DNA of 64,000 bases, from the NCBI GenBank assembly GCA_019359355.1, contig JAHHHM010000018.1, forward strand, positions 1-64,000, read 5' to 3'. The stretch's first letter is position 1; each line of letters begins with the position of its first letter. Under the pieces are notes generated by a model that saw only the letters and a program-made list of their open reading frames with translations, ran no database searches and was not told the DNA's origin. Position numbers and translations under genes: made by a program. Source of the stretch: Microcoleus vaginatus WJT46-NPBG5 (GTDB lineage Bacteria > Cyanobacteriota > Cyanobacteriia > Cyanobacteriales > Oscillatoriaceae). Positions 43,052 through 52,191 of this stretch are shown here, in pieces.

Positions 43052-43254
43052 GAATGAGTGATAGCTAATAGGGGATGGCGCATCTAATTTATGACTTATG
43101 GCTTAGAACACTGGACATCGGGTTTTTGGGGTGGGAATTCACCGCAATTTTTGGATGGCAATTTTATCCTTGATATTTCATCCTTTATTCCGAACTCAAG
43201 GAAGGGCGTGGCACGGCCATGCCGGTATCACCTTACACTAAACTGATAGTTAAT

Positions 43255-44466
43255 ATGGACTTGCTAGAATACCAAGCCAAAGAATTATTTCGTGAAATGG
43301 GCATTCCCGTTTTGCCCTCGCAACGCATTGACCATCCCAGCGATCTTAAGGGATTAAGAATTCCCTATCCAATTGCGCTCAAATCTCAAGTTCGCGTTGG
43401 CGGACGCGGTAAAGCCGGCGGGGTCAAATTTGTAGAAAACACCATTGATGCTGTCGCTGCTGCCCAGGCAATCTTTCATTTGCCCATCATGGGAGAATAT
43501 CCGCAAGTAGTTCTGGCAGAGTCAAAATATGACGCTGACCAAGAATTTTATCTGGCCGTCATTCTTGATCGCGCCGCCCGCCGGCCTGTGCTTTTGGGTT
43601 CCATTAAGGGAGGTATCGATGCTGAAGCAACCCTCGAATACATCCAGCTGGTTGGCGTCGATGAGGAATTTTCCCCATTCTACGCTCGGCGTTTGGCTTT
43701 GAAGATGGGATTGAAGGGCGAACTGATTGAGTCAGTTAGCGGCATTGTCCAAAAAATGTACCAGTTGTTTGTTCAAAAAGACTTGGATTTAGTGGAAATT
43801 AATCCCCTCGGCGTTAGTGCCACCGGCCAAGTCATGGCACTGGACGGCAAAGTGAGTGCCAACGATGAAGCTTTGGGGCGTCATCCGGAACTGGCTACGC
43901 TTGCGTCCAAAATGTCTAAACGCGCCAAAGAAGAGGAAATCCCACCAGCACTGGCGAACCAGAATTTTGTTCAGCTAGACGGAAATATTGCCATTATTTG
44001 CAATGGGGCCGGTTTGACGATGGCCACTTTAGATTTAGTCTGCTTTCTCGGCGGCCAGCCAGCGAATTTTCTCAATATTTCGCCCTTATCTAAGGAGGCC
44101 GGTTGGGGGGTGGCCTCCTATGATTCAATTCCGGGAAACCCGCTTCCGAAAGAGGTTGAAGGCTGGAGCGAATACTTAGAACAAGCGCTGGAACTAGCAA
44201 CTCAGAACAAAAATGTGAAGGTTGTCCTCGTCAATATTCTCGGCAGTGTGACGCTGTGTGAGGAGACGGCTGTAGCGATTGAAACTTATTTGAAACGACG
44301 AGAGAGTTCTTCTCGGACGCGCGGTGCGCTTCACTTTATTGTCCGCCTTGTTGGGGGCAATCTTTCTGTAGCTAAAGAGCGCTTGTCTGCAATCAAAGTG
44401 CCCTTGGTTGAGGATTTGGAAGAGGCAGTGGCGAAAGCCGTGGCTAAAGCAGTGGTTGGTTATTAG
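43255..44466 (+). CDS. sucC: Succinate-CoA ligase (ADP-forming) beta subunit
   Basis: The ~403-residue protein has an ATP-grasp domain (MDLLEYQAKELFREMGIPVL; IALKSQVRVGGRGKAGGVK; VEINPLGV) and a C-terminal CoA-ligase domain (GAGLTMATLDLVCFLGG, NILGSVTLCEETAVAI). With SucD it interconverts succinyl-CoA and succinate with ATP formation in the TCA cycle. ATG 43255 starts the family motif; an upstream in-frame ATG at 43219 adds an unlikely 12 residues. The motif GGxxNPxxx, usual in the C-terminal domain, is altered here (FLNISPLSKEAGWG), a deviation shared with some divergent SucC-like proteins. sucD follows after ~200 bases. Confidence 0.9.
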   Translation: MDLLEYQAKELFREMGIPVLPSQRIDHPSDLKGLRIPYPIALKSQVRVGGRGKAGGVKFVENTIDAVAAAQAIFHLPIMGEYPQVVLAESKYDADQEFYLAVILDRAARRPVLLGSIKGGIDAEATLEYIQLVGVDEEFSPFYARRLALKMGLKGELIESVSGIVQKMYQLFVQKDLDLVEINPLGVSATGQVMALDGKVSANDEALGRHPELATLASKMSKRAKEEEIPPALANQNFVQLDGNIAIICNGAGLTMATLDLVCFLGGQPANFLNISPLSKEAGWGVASYDSIPGNPLPKEVEGWSEYLEQALELATQNKNVKVVLVNILGSVTLCEETAVAIETYLKRRESSSRTRGALHFIVRLVGGNLSVAKERLSAIKVPLVEDLEEAVAKAVAKAVVGY

Positions 44467-44663
44467 ATTTTTGAGAAAGGTATTTTTTAACCGCATAAAT
44501 ACAGATGTCTGAACGTTTGAGGTGATAGAGAAATTGGCAGTTGGAGACTTTGGCACGAGGTTGATGAATCGTTCGGTTATTTGTCATAAACTCAGGAGTT
44601 AGCGGGTTGTGAAAAAAACAACGCACCAGCAATTACTGACACCAAACAAAGGACAAAAAACAG

Positions 44664-45587
44664 ATGGCAGGAGATTTTATGAGTTTTAAAGCAAACAGTA
44701 AGGTTTTGATCCAGGGCATTGCACAAACACTGGGTTCAACTCATGCAGCTTTGATGAAGGCTTATGGCACTAATGTGGTTGCGGGTGTTAGCGCCGGCAA
44801 AGGAGGGCAAACGCTGCACGACATTCCTGTATTTGATATGGTGGATCAGGCGCTGCCGGTGGTCGGGCCAGTGGATATCACCGCGATTTTTGCGCCGGCT
44901 TACTTGGTACTCGATGCCGCCTTAGAAGCGATCGCCGCCGGCATTCGGCAGATTATTATTATCACCGAGGGAGTGCCACCCCTAGATATGGTTCGCCTAG
45001 CGGCAAAAGCTGAAGCCACCGACACTCTTGTGATTGGCCCTAGCTGTCCGGGTGTGATCGTACCGGGAAAAGTTTTGCTAGGAACTCATCCCAGTGAATT
45101 TTACATTCCTGGCCCTGTGGGTTTGATCAGTCGCAGTGGCACTTTAACCTACGAAATTGCCCGCGAGTTAACTCGATCCGGTTTAGGTCAGTCTACTTGT
45201 GTCGGCATTGGCGGCGATGCAATTGTTGGTTCTTCCTTTCAGCAATGGTTACAAATTTTAGAGGAAGATGACGCAACCGAGGTGATTGTTTTAGTTGGGG
45301 AAATTGGCGGCGCAAGTGAAGAAGCTGCCGCACGGTATATTGATGAGGCGATTGATAAGCCAGTGATTGCTTATATAGCCGGCCACCATGCCCCCAAAGG
45401 CAGACGTTTGGGACACGCCGGCGCGATTATTACTGCCGGGTTAGCAGATTTAGGGGCGGATGTTGGCACCGCAGAAAGCAAAATGGCTGCCTTTAAACAA
45501 GCAAAAGTGCCGGTGGCAGAACGCCCTTCTCAAATTCCCGATCTTGTGAAAAAAACACTCAAAAAATCAGGGCATAAAAAAAAGTAA
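44664..45587 (+). CDS. sucD: Succinate-CoA ligase (ADP-forming) alpha subunit
   Basis: The 307-residue protein has the CoA-binding Rossmann domain (KVLIQGIAQTLGSTHAALMKAYG and VAGVSAGKGGQ), the motif GPSCPGVIVPGK and the catalytic region GRRLGHAGAII, with the phospho-accepting His near residue 249. It partners SucC encoded just upstream on the same strand. The Lys-rich tail (KKTLKKSGHKKK) is unusual. The intervening gap carries a short AACCGCATAAATACAGAT segment resembling the repeat at 46683. ATG 44664 is chosen; a second ATG (MSFKANSK) five codons later is equally plausible. Confidence 0.93.
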   Translation: MAGDFMSFKANSKVLIQGIAQTLGSTHAALMKAYGTNVVAGVSAGKGGQTLHDIPVFDMVDQALPVVGPVDITAIFAPAYLVLDAALEAIAAGIRQIIIITEGVPPLDMVRLAAKAEATDTLVIGPSCPGVIVPGKVLLGTHPSEFYIPGPVGLISRSGTLTYEIARELTRSGLGQSTCVGIGGDAIVGSSFQQWLQILEEDDATEVIVLVGEIGGASEEAAARYIDEAIDKPVIAYIAGHHAPKGRRLGHAGAIITAGLADLGADVGTAESKMAAFKQAKVPVAERPSQIPDLVKKTLKKSGHKKK

Positions 45588-45749
45588 TCACGCCCCAAAA
45601 ATTGCTTCAGAACTTGATTTGAATACTCAGATGTTTTTAAACAAATACCCTTCGCTGGTTGCTAGGTTGGGGTAACTTGTTTTGATATATACACATAAAA
45701 AAATCTAACCTGGATAAAACTTAAAAACTTGTTTCTAATTCCTAAAACT

Positions 45750-46655
45750 TTACTGAACCCGCTCAGAAAGAAGCTGCTGAATCATGCGATTTGCTTGGGA
45801 TTCATAGCTGCCGCCAAATAAATTAAAGTGATTTAAAACGTGATACAAGTTATAAAGTGTTTTCCGCTGAGAGTAACCGGCATCCAGCGGCCAGACCTCG
45901 TTATAACCGCGATAAAACGTAGCAGGAAAGCCCCCAAAAAGTTCCGTCATTGCAATATCAACTTCGCGGTCACCAAAATAGGTTGCAGGGTCAAATATTA
46001 CTGGCTCGCCGGCTGAAGTACACGAGGCATTTCCGCCCCATAAATCCCCGTGAACTAGGGAAGGTTTCGGTTGATAGCCGGCAAGTAATTCTGGAAGGGT
46101 TTCTAATAAACGCTCTCCCTGGCTAAACTGTCCGCCGCGACGTTTTCCTAGCTTTAATTGATAGCCGATGCGGTGTTTTGTCCAAAATTCTGCCCAGTTT
46201 GCTGTCCAAGTATTAATCTGCGTTGTTGATCCAATTGTATTATTAATTTCCCAACCAAACTGCCCACTTGCCGGATGAGCAGGATATCCTTCTGGGGGAT
46301 TCCAACGGTGCATTGCTGCTAGCTTGCGTCCCATTTCTTCCCAAGCACGTTCGCCGGCACGTCCTCCCAAATCCAGCCACTCTAACACCAAATAAGCAGA
46401 ATCTCCTTCTGTGCCCCAGCAAATTGGGCGAGGGACGCGAATCGTGTGAGTATCCCACATTTGTTGCACGCCTTGTGCTTCTGCCTCGAACATGGCAACA
46501 TCAGTGGCGCGGTTGACTTTAACAAAATAGGTGCGATTATTTGATGAGATTGCATAGCCTTGATTAATACAACCGCCACTAACTGATTGCCGGTTCTTTA
46601 TTTGAAAGTTTTCTACGGTGACTTCGGAGATATGTGCGGCAATTTGATCCCACAT
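45750..46655 (-). CDS. Fructosamine kinase family protein
   Basis: The 301-residue protein belongs to the FN3K/aminoglycoside phosphotransferase-like fold. Marks are SVSGGCINQGYAI (nucleotide loop), YFVKVN (ATP Lys), VLEWLDLGG, catalytic LVHGDLWGGNA and FDPATYFGDREVDIAMTELFGGF. These enzymes phosphorylate ketoamines on glycated proteins so that the sugar falls off, a protein-repair step. Length is normal. Monocistronic, converging with sucD. Confidence 0.93.
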   Translation of the reverse strand: MWDQIAAHISEVTVENFQIKNRQSVSGGCINQGYAISSNNRTYFVKVNRATDVAMFEAEAQGVQQMWDTHTIRVPRPICWGTEGDSAYLVLEWLDLGGRAGERAWEEMGRKLAAMHRWNPPEGYPAHPASGQFGWEINNTIGSTTQINTWTANWAEFWTKHRIGYQLKLGKRRGGQFSQGERLLETLPELLAGYQPKPSLVHGDLWGGNASCTSAGEPVIFDPATYFGDREVDIAMTELFGGFPATFYRGYNEVWPLDAGYSQRKTLYNLYHVLNHFNLFGGSYESQANRMIQQLLSERVQ

Positions 46656-46682
46656 GATTATTGTTTAATTAATTTGATTTTT

Positions 46683-46785
46683 AACCGCAGATAAACGCAG
46701 ATGATAGCGCAGCGTGGCGCTAGCCATACGCAGATAAAGACGGATATTAATTTTTATCTGTATTCATCTGTGTTCATCTGTGGTT
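46683..46785. repeat. Inverted-repeat element with a nested GATAGCGCAGCG motif
   Basis: AACCGCAGATAAACGCAGAT (46683-46702) is matched near the other end by ATCTGTGTTCATCTGTGGTT (46766-46785), its reverse complement with three changes. Between them lies GATAGCGCAGCG (46703-46714), which also occurs at 60610-60621. This looks like a small non-coding dispersed element (MITE/REP-like) placed between two same-strand genes. Confidence 0.65.
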
Positions 46786-46788
46786 CCT

Positions 46789-47883
46789 TTATTTTTTACC
46801 TTGCGCTAACGCCTCAAGCAAAGCATCACCCATTGCGCGGCAACCCACCGACTTCATTCCTTCTGACATAATATCGCCGGTGCGATAACCGGCATCTAAA
46901 ACTTCCAAGACAGCTTGCTCAATTTTATCGGCAGCAGCCGGCTGATTTAAACCATAGCGAAGCATCATCGATGCACTGAGAACTTGAGCAATGGGATTGG
47001 CTTTATCTTGACCGGCAATATCGGGTGCAGAACCATGAACCGGCTCAAACAATCCAGGGCCAGATGCGCCTAAACTAGCAGAAGGTAACATCCCAATACT
47101 GCCGGTAAGCATGGCGGCAGCGTCGGAAAGAATATCCCCAAAAAGGTTGCCGGTGACAATCGTATCAAACTGTTTTGGCCAGCGCAGCAACTGCATCGCG
47201 GCGTTGTCTACATAAAGATGAGATAACTCGACATCGGCATATTCTTTAGACAATTCAATGATGCGATCTCGCCACAACTGCGAGACATCTAAAACATTTG
47301 CTTTATCTACCGAACATAATTTGCTGCCACGTTTGCGAGCAGTTTCAAATGCGACTCGCCCAATGCGTTCAATTTCTGACTCGGTGTAAGCCATTGTATT
47401 GACGCCCCGCTTTTCGCCGGTTTCGGTTTCAAAAATGCCTCTAGGTTTGCCAAAATAAATGCCGCCGGTGAGTTCTCGAACCACCATAATATCGACACCC
47501 TCAACCACTTCGCGCTTCAGAGATGAGGCGTCAATCAGTTGCGGTAAAATTTTTGCCGGTCGCAAATTGGCAAATAATTCTAAGCCGGCACGAAGTCCTA
47601 ATAATCCAGTTTCTGGACGCTGGTGGCGAGGTAAATTATCCCACTTGTAACCACCAATTGCTGCTAGCAGTACCGCATCACTGTTGCGGCAAATCTGCAA
47701 AGTTTCATCGGGGAGGGGACTGCCGGTGGCATCAATTGCCGAACCGCCAACAAGCGCTTCTTGAAATTCAAAGCTGAGGTCAAGTTGTTGGCCAACCAGT
47801 TTAAGGACATCTACCGCGACTGCCATAATTTCAGGGCCAATGCCATCGCCGGGTAACAACGTAATGCGGTAGTGCTGGGTCAT
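46789..47883 (-). CDS. leuB: 3-Isopropylmalate dehydrogenase
   Basis: The 364-residue protein has the family start [21 protein letters not shown], the substrate loop [53 protein letters not shown] and the NAD-binding [17 protein letters not shown]. It oxidatively decarboxylates 3-isopropylmalate in leucine synthesis. leuC and leuD are not adjacent, as is usual in cyanobacteria. The start ATG (47883) is 94 bases from the divergent universal stress protein start. Confidence 0.97.
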   Translation of the reverse strand: MTQHYRITLLPGDGIGPEIMAVAVDVLKLVGQQLDLSFEFQEALVGGSAIDATGSPLPDETLQICRNSDAVLLAAIGGYKWDNLPRHQRPETGLLGLRAGLELFANLRPAKILPQLIDASSLKREVVEGVDIMVVRELTGGIYFGKPRGIFETETGEKRGVNTMAYTESEIERIGRVAFETARKRGSKLCSVDKANVLDVSQLWRDRIIELSKEYADVELSHLYVDNAAMQLLRWPKQFDTIVTGNLFGDILSDAAAMLTGSIGMLPSASLGASGPGLFEPVHGSAPDIAGQDKANPIAQVLSASMMLRYGLNQPAAADKIEQAVLEVLDAGYRTGDIMSEGMKSVGCRAMGDALLEALAQGKK

Positions 47884-47976
47884 AGTTCTACAGAAATTCT
47901 TGCAAGCTATTTATCATACCTGGGAAATGTCCCCAAAAAACAGTTGAATAGAAGAATATCTCAAGGAAATAAGACG

Positions 47977-48456
47977 ATGGAGTTTCAAAGAATTCTGGTA
48001 GGAATTGACCGTTCCACTCAAGCAGATGCAGTTTTTCAGAAAGCGCTGCTTTTAGCGAAAAGAGAGCGAGCTTATTTAAAAGTGTTTCACTGCATACCTG
48101 TGCCACCCGTGCCAATTGCGTCCCGCATGGATCTTTATGGAGAGGGGTTAAACGGTGCCGCACAAAAACAACAGGAGAGGCTGCAACAAGAAGTTGCAGA
48201 AGTAGAAACTTGGTTGCAGACTTATCTCCAGCAGGCGTTGGCGCTGGGAGTGCAGGCGCAATTAGAGTATCAACTGGGCGATGCTGGGTTTTGGATTCGT
48301 GAGATTGCTGTGAGTTGGGATGCAGATTTAGTGGTGATAGGCCGGCGCGGACGATCTAAACTGGCTGAACTGGTGCTGGGAAGTGTAAGCAATTATGTGG
48401 TTCATCATACCCACTGTTCTGTGATGATCGTGCGCGGCACAGAAGTTGCCGGTTGA
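47977..48456 (+). CDS. Universal stress protein (UspA family, ATP-binding type)
   Basis: The ~159-residue protein has the Usp start FQRILVGIDRS and the C-terminal ATP-binding motif G-2x-G-9x-G-S in GRRGRSKLAELVLGSVSNYV, ending VHHTHCSVMIVR. ATP-binding Usp proteins often sense energy or redox stress. ATG 47977 is preferred, with AAGGAA upstream; the open frame extends further 5' but overlaps the leuB start region. Confidence 0.92.
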   Translation: MEFQRILVGIDRSTQADAVFQKALLLAKRERAYLKVFHCIPVPPVPIASRMDLYGEGLNGAAQKQQERLQQEVAEVETWLQTYLQQALALGVQAQLEYQLGDAGFWIREIAVSWDADLVVIGRRGRSKLAELVLGSVSNYVVHHTHCSVMIVRGTEVAG

Positions 48457-48477
48457 GAGACGGCTGGTTAGGGTTTT

Positions 48478-48927
48478 ATGAAATTCTTAATTTATTTGGA
48501 TGTCTGTTGTCTAAATCGGCCTTTTGATGACCAGATGCAGGAGCGAATTCGTCTCGAAGCAGAGGCTGTGCTTCTCATTCTGGCCCGCTGTCAAAGTGGT
48601 GAGTGGCAGCTACTTGGAAGTGAAATTTTTGATAATGAGATTGCTCAAACGCCCGATAGTGCTAGAAAAGAGCAGATGATGCTTTGGGCTTCTCTAGCAA
48701 TAACCACAGTCAGTGTAACGGACGCAATTGAGTTGCGTGCCTTGGCATTAGCCGACTTGGGATTTAAAGCCTATGATGCTTTGCATATTGCTTGTGCTGA
48801 AGCGGGAAATGCTGGCATTTTAGTGACAACAGATGAGCGGATGTTGCGTTTGGCGATAAGACACAGTGCCGTGTTACAAGTGAAAGTAGAGAATCCGCAT
48901 AGGTGGCTAATAGAAGGGGACAAATGA
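48478..48927 (+). CDS. PIN-domain ribonuclease-like protein (VapC-type toxin candidate)
   Basis: The 149-residue protein has the PIN acidic set: D8 in IYLDVCCLNRPFDD, a mid-protein acid (EIFDNEIAQTP), AYDALHIACAEA and VTTDERML near the C-terminus. PIN domains are Mg-dependent RNases, frequent toxins of toxin-antitoxin pairs. A small gene overlaps its stop by four bases (ATGA), giving toxin-first order, the reverse of classical vapBC. Function as toxin is inferred. Confidence 0.82.
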   Translation: MKFLIYLDVCCLNRPFDDQMQERIRLEAEAVLLILARCQSGEWQLLGSEIFDNEIAQTPDSARKEQMMLWASLAITTVSVTDAIELRALALADLGFKAYDALHIACAEAGNAGILVTTDERMLRLAIRHSAVLQVKVENPHRWLIEGDK

Positions 48928-49145
48928 TTGATGTTCGCAAGTTAACTCAAGCACAGATTAGGCAGTTGGGAATAGAGGCACTCACTAAAGAACTTGGCCC
49001 AGCAGGAATGGCACGATTTATGCAGCAATTCGAGATGGGAAGCGGGGACTACACGCGCGACAGAGATCAATTGTTGGGAGATCCCACTGTTGCGGAAATT
49101 ATTACTCAAATCAAAGAACGACGCCGGCATAAGGAAAATGGCTAA
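48924..49145 (+). CDS. Small partner of the PIN protein (antitoxin candidate)
   Basis: The ~73-residue protein starts at the ATG overlapping the PIN stop (MIDVRKLTQAQIRQLGIEAL). It is helical and charged, ends KERRRHKENG, and has no known DNA-binding motif that I recognise. Its four-base overlap and size fit an antitoxin. An earlier in-frame ATG (48903) lies inside the PIN gene and is less likely. Confidence 0.65.
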   Translation: MIDVRKLTQAQIRQLGIEALTKELGPAGMARFMQQFEMGSGDYTRDRDQLLGDPTVAEIITQIKERRRHKENG

Positions 49146-49267
49146 AAAATGAACGCACAGAATCTTGAAGCGTCGTTTCAATTTCCGTAAGCCTACTGAC
49201 GAATGCTGTAGGTAGAGGCTAGGCTAGGCAAAACCAAGCCATCTCAACTGTCCAACCCTCTGCAGCT

Positions 49268-50218
49268 ATGGCAAAAGAACTCGCAATTGATACGCGCGGA
49301 CTGACTAAGCAATTTGACCGGCACATTGCTGTCAACGATGTGGATCTACAAGTCGCAACGGGCGAAGTTTACGGATTGATTGGCCCGAATGGTGCGGGGA
49401 AAACAACGCTGATCCGGATGCTGGCTACCGCAGAAGAACCAACCACCGGCGAAATTTATCTTAGCGGCGAACGTTTACTCAGGGATCGTAGTAACTCTAC
49501 TCTGAAGCGCCGGCTTGGCTATTTACCGGATGATTTTCCGCTTTATGATGATTTGGTTGTCTGGGACTATCTCGACTATTTTGCGCGGCTTTATCACCTG
49601 AAAGAACCCCGTCGTAGTCAGCGCCTTTATGAAGTGTTGGAATTAGCGCAGTTAACGAATAAGCGCAACAGCCAAATCTCAACGCTTTCCAGGGGGATGA
49701 AACAGCGCCTCAGCCTTGCCAGAACAATTATTCACGAACCGATTTTGTTGTTGCTTGATGAGCCGGTTTCGGGTTTAGATCCCCTCGCACGGATGCAGTT
49801 TCGTGAAATTATTAAGACCTTGCGGGAAGCGGGGATGACAATTGTAATTTCATCTCATGTTCTCAGCGATTTGGCGGAACTTTGCACTTCTGTTGGCATC
49901 ATGGAGTTGGGTTATCTAGTAGAAAGTGCATCACTAGAAGAACTGTACAAGCGGCTTAGCCGGCAGCAAATTTTGATGTCAACTTTGGGCAATTTAGATA
50001 TTTTACAGGCTGAATTGAAAAATCATCCCAAAGTTGAAGGGTGGGAAGTTGTCACCGGCACAAAAAACTTGCGGGTTCATTTTTCAGGAAATCCAGAAGA
50101 AAGCGCTACCTTACTAAAATCTCTTGTAGAAGCCGGTGTTCCGCTTTCAGAATTTCACTGTACCCAAGAAGATTTAGAAACCATTTTCCTCAAAATGGGG
50201 CATCAACAAGCATCTTAA
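49268..50218 (+). CDS. ABC-2 type exporter ATP-binding protein
   Basis: The 316-residue ATPase has Walker A GPNGAGKTT (39-47), signature LSRGMKQRLSLART (the LSxGM form common in ABC-2 exporters), Walker B LLLLDEPVSGLDP and a switch His in ISSHVLSDL. The C-terminal extension (~220-316) is typical of CcmA/NatA-like proteins. It is followed by the permease gene, forming one transporter operon; substrate unknown. Confidence 0.93.
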   Translation: MAKELAIDTRGLTKQFDRHIAVNDVDLQVATGEVYGLIGPNGAGKTTLIRMLATAEEPTTGEIYLSGERLLRDRSNSTLKRRLGYLPDDFPLYDDLVVWDYLDYFARLYHLKEPRRSQRLYEVLELAQLTNKRNSQISTLSRGMKQRLSLARTIIHEPILLLLDEPVSGLDPLARMQFREIIKTLREAGMTIVISSHVLSDLAELCTSVGIMELGYLVESASLEELYKRLSRQQILMSTLGNLDILQAELKNHPKVEGWEVVTGTKNLRVHFSGNPEESATLLKSLVEAGVPLSEFHCTQEDLETIFLKMGHQQAS

Positions 50219-50309
50219 TCATTTTGAAGCTTAGATTTCAAAAAAATAATCTGAAGCTTTAGTGTCTCAATCTCCGCTCATATAATCGCTTTTTTTGGAG
50301 AAACTGATC

Positions 50310-52115
50310 ATGAGAATTAACCAGTTAAACTGGCTAAGTGAGGGAAACCCCCAAATATTTCGAGAACTCAAAGGCCGGCTTAAACCTCGCAATATTTTGA
50401 TAGCCGTAGCACTGTCCTTAGTCGGACAGCTACTCATATTTATGTCTTTTGCAGGGCAGATTCCGACGGAAACCTATCAGGCAGTTGAAAAATACTGCCA
50501 GTTACAGCCAACTTATAAACTTTATCAACAAGAGTATTACCAAGTCCAAAACCAAGTTTCACCTTATACTCAGGTCAGACCAAAGCTTAGCCCAGAAAAA
50601 ACTCAGGAATTGCAAGCAAGATTCAAAGAGCTGCAACAACTAATCAACGATAAATGTCCGATTGATCAAATTAACTTCCAGCAATGGTGGCTAGATCAAT
50701 GGCCCCGCATATTCATTTGCTTGAGTTTGTTTGCGTTCTTCATTCTGTTAGGGGTAGGCGCATATATGCTAATTGATGACCTAGCAAAAGAAGAACGTCG
50801 CGGCACCCTCAACTTTATCCGTCTTAGCCCCCAGTCTTCCCAAAGCATATTAATTGGCAAAATGTTGGGCGTGCCGGTTTTACTTTATATCGCTGCAATG
50901 GTAGCGCTTCCGTTTCACGTATGGGCTGGGCTTTCCGCAAGCATTCCTGCCGGCGAAATATTCAGTTTCTACGCAGTTGTAATGGCTAGCTGTGCCTTTT
51001 TCTACAGCGCTGCACTACTGTTTGGTTTGGGTAGCGCTTGGCTGGGCGGATTTCAGCCTTGGTTGGGTGCCGGCACAATTTTAATTTACTTAATGGTCTT
51101 TAATCACAGACAGATAGATCACAGCCCCTTTGATTGGCTGAATCTGTTTAATCCCTCATTTCTACTGGCCTATCTCCTTGATCGGACGGGTTCAACATAC
51201 TTAGATTTTCCATTCTTTCACGGGCCGATTCAAAAGTTGGAATGGTTCTACTTACCTGTGGGTGCAACGGGTGGCGGCATGGGGATTTTCTTACTGCTCA
51301 ATTACGGGTTGTGGACCTACTGGATCGGGCAATCTATAAGCCGACGTTTTCGCTCTGATCAAGCAACAATGCTGAGCAAAAAGCAAAGTTTTTTTGTAAC
51401 AGCTTGCTTTACAATTGTGATTTTGGGTTTTGCTCTGCAACCTCCAAGAGAATGGCTTTCCTCGCAGTTTATTTATAATCTTCATGCTCTGCTCATGTTG
51501 ATGGGACTGCTGTTTATCTGTCTGATTGCAGCTTTATCACCTCAGCGACAAACTTTGCAAGATTGGGCACGTTACTTTAAAGATGCCAAGCAGAAAGGGG
51601 AAGGCAAAATTAGTCATTCCGGTTGGCAGGGTTTAATTTGGAGTGAAAAGAGTCCTTCCGTTGTGGCGATTGCAATTAATTTACTGATTACCACTGTACC
51701 AGTCGTTTGCTGGCTTCTACTTTGGCCGGTCAATTCTGAACACAGAATGGAAGCCCTTTCAAGCCTGGTATTGACGCTAAGCTTCATCATTCTCTGTGCT
51801 TCTATTTTTCAACTCATGCTGTTGATGAAGACTCCGAAGCGGGCACTTTGGGCGGCAAGCGTAGCCGGCAGCGCAATTTTCTTGCCGCCGTTCATTTTAA
51901 GCGTGCTATCTGTTAATCCGGGAGCGCCGGGTGGAAGTTTGTGGTTGCTAACAGCTTTTTCGTGGGGTGCAGTTAAATATGCATCAGCTACGCTTGTTTT
52001 TCAAGTGCTTTTGGTTCAGTTGACTTTCTTAGGCTTACTAAATTGGCAACTGACCAAGCAACTTCGCAAAGCTGGTGAATCTGCCTCAAAAGCGCTGATA
52101 GCAGGAAAGAGTTAG
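50310..52115 (+). CDS. ABC-2 type transporter permease (large cyanobacterial form)
   Basis: The ~601-residue membrane protein has an N-terminal cytoplasmic segment (NPQIFRELKGRLKPRN), then about ten to twelve hydrophobic helices. It carries the ABC-2 permease segment DLAKEERRGTLNFIRLSPQSSQSILIGK, typical of the cytoplasmic coupling region. A charged periplasmic loop follows the first helix. ATG 50310 has TTGGAG upstream; a TTG at 50295 is unlikely. It pairs with the preceding ATPase and is followed by a broken second copy. Confidence 0.9.
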   Translation: MRINQLNWLSEGNPQIFRELKGRLKPRNILIAVALSLVGQLLIFMSFAGQIPTETYQAVEKYCQLQPTYKLYQQEYYQVQNQVSPYTQVRPKLSPEKTQELQARFKELQQLINDKCPIDQINFQQWWLDQWPRIFICLSLFAFFILLGVGAYMLIDDLAKEERRGTLNFIRLSPQSSQSILIGKMLGVPVLLYIAAMVALPFHVWAGLSASIPAGEIFSFYAVVMASCAFFYSAALLFGLGSAWLGGFQPWLGAGTILIYLMVFNHRQIDHSPFDWLNLFNPSFLLAYLLDRTGSTYLDFPFFHGPIQKLEWFYLPVGATGGGMGIFLLLNYGLWTYWIGQSISRRFRSDQATMLSKKQSFFVTACFTIVILGFALQPPREWLSSQFIYNLHALLMLMGLLFICLIAALSPQRQTLQDWARYFKDAKQKGEGKISHSGWQGLIWSEKSPSVVAIAINLLITTVPVVCWLLLWPVNSEHRMEALSSLVLTLSFIILCASIFQLMLLMKTPKRALWAASVAGSAIFLPPFILSVLSVNPGAPGGSLWLLTAFSWGAVKYASATLVFQVLLVQLTFLGLLNWQLTKQLRKAGESASKALIAGKS

Positions 52116-52141
52116 AAGTCAATTATTGATCACTTGTCTGA

Positions 52142-52176
52142 GGGGTGGAAAATAATCGCTCCACCCCATTTTTTAA
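52142..52176 (+). terminator. Rho-independent terminator of the ABC exporter operon
   Basis: GGGGTGGA/TCCACCCC form a perfect 8-bp stem (52142-52149/52160-52167), followed by ATTTTTTAA. Confidence 0.88.
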
Positions 52177-52191
52177 TTCAGAAAAGCTACC

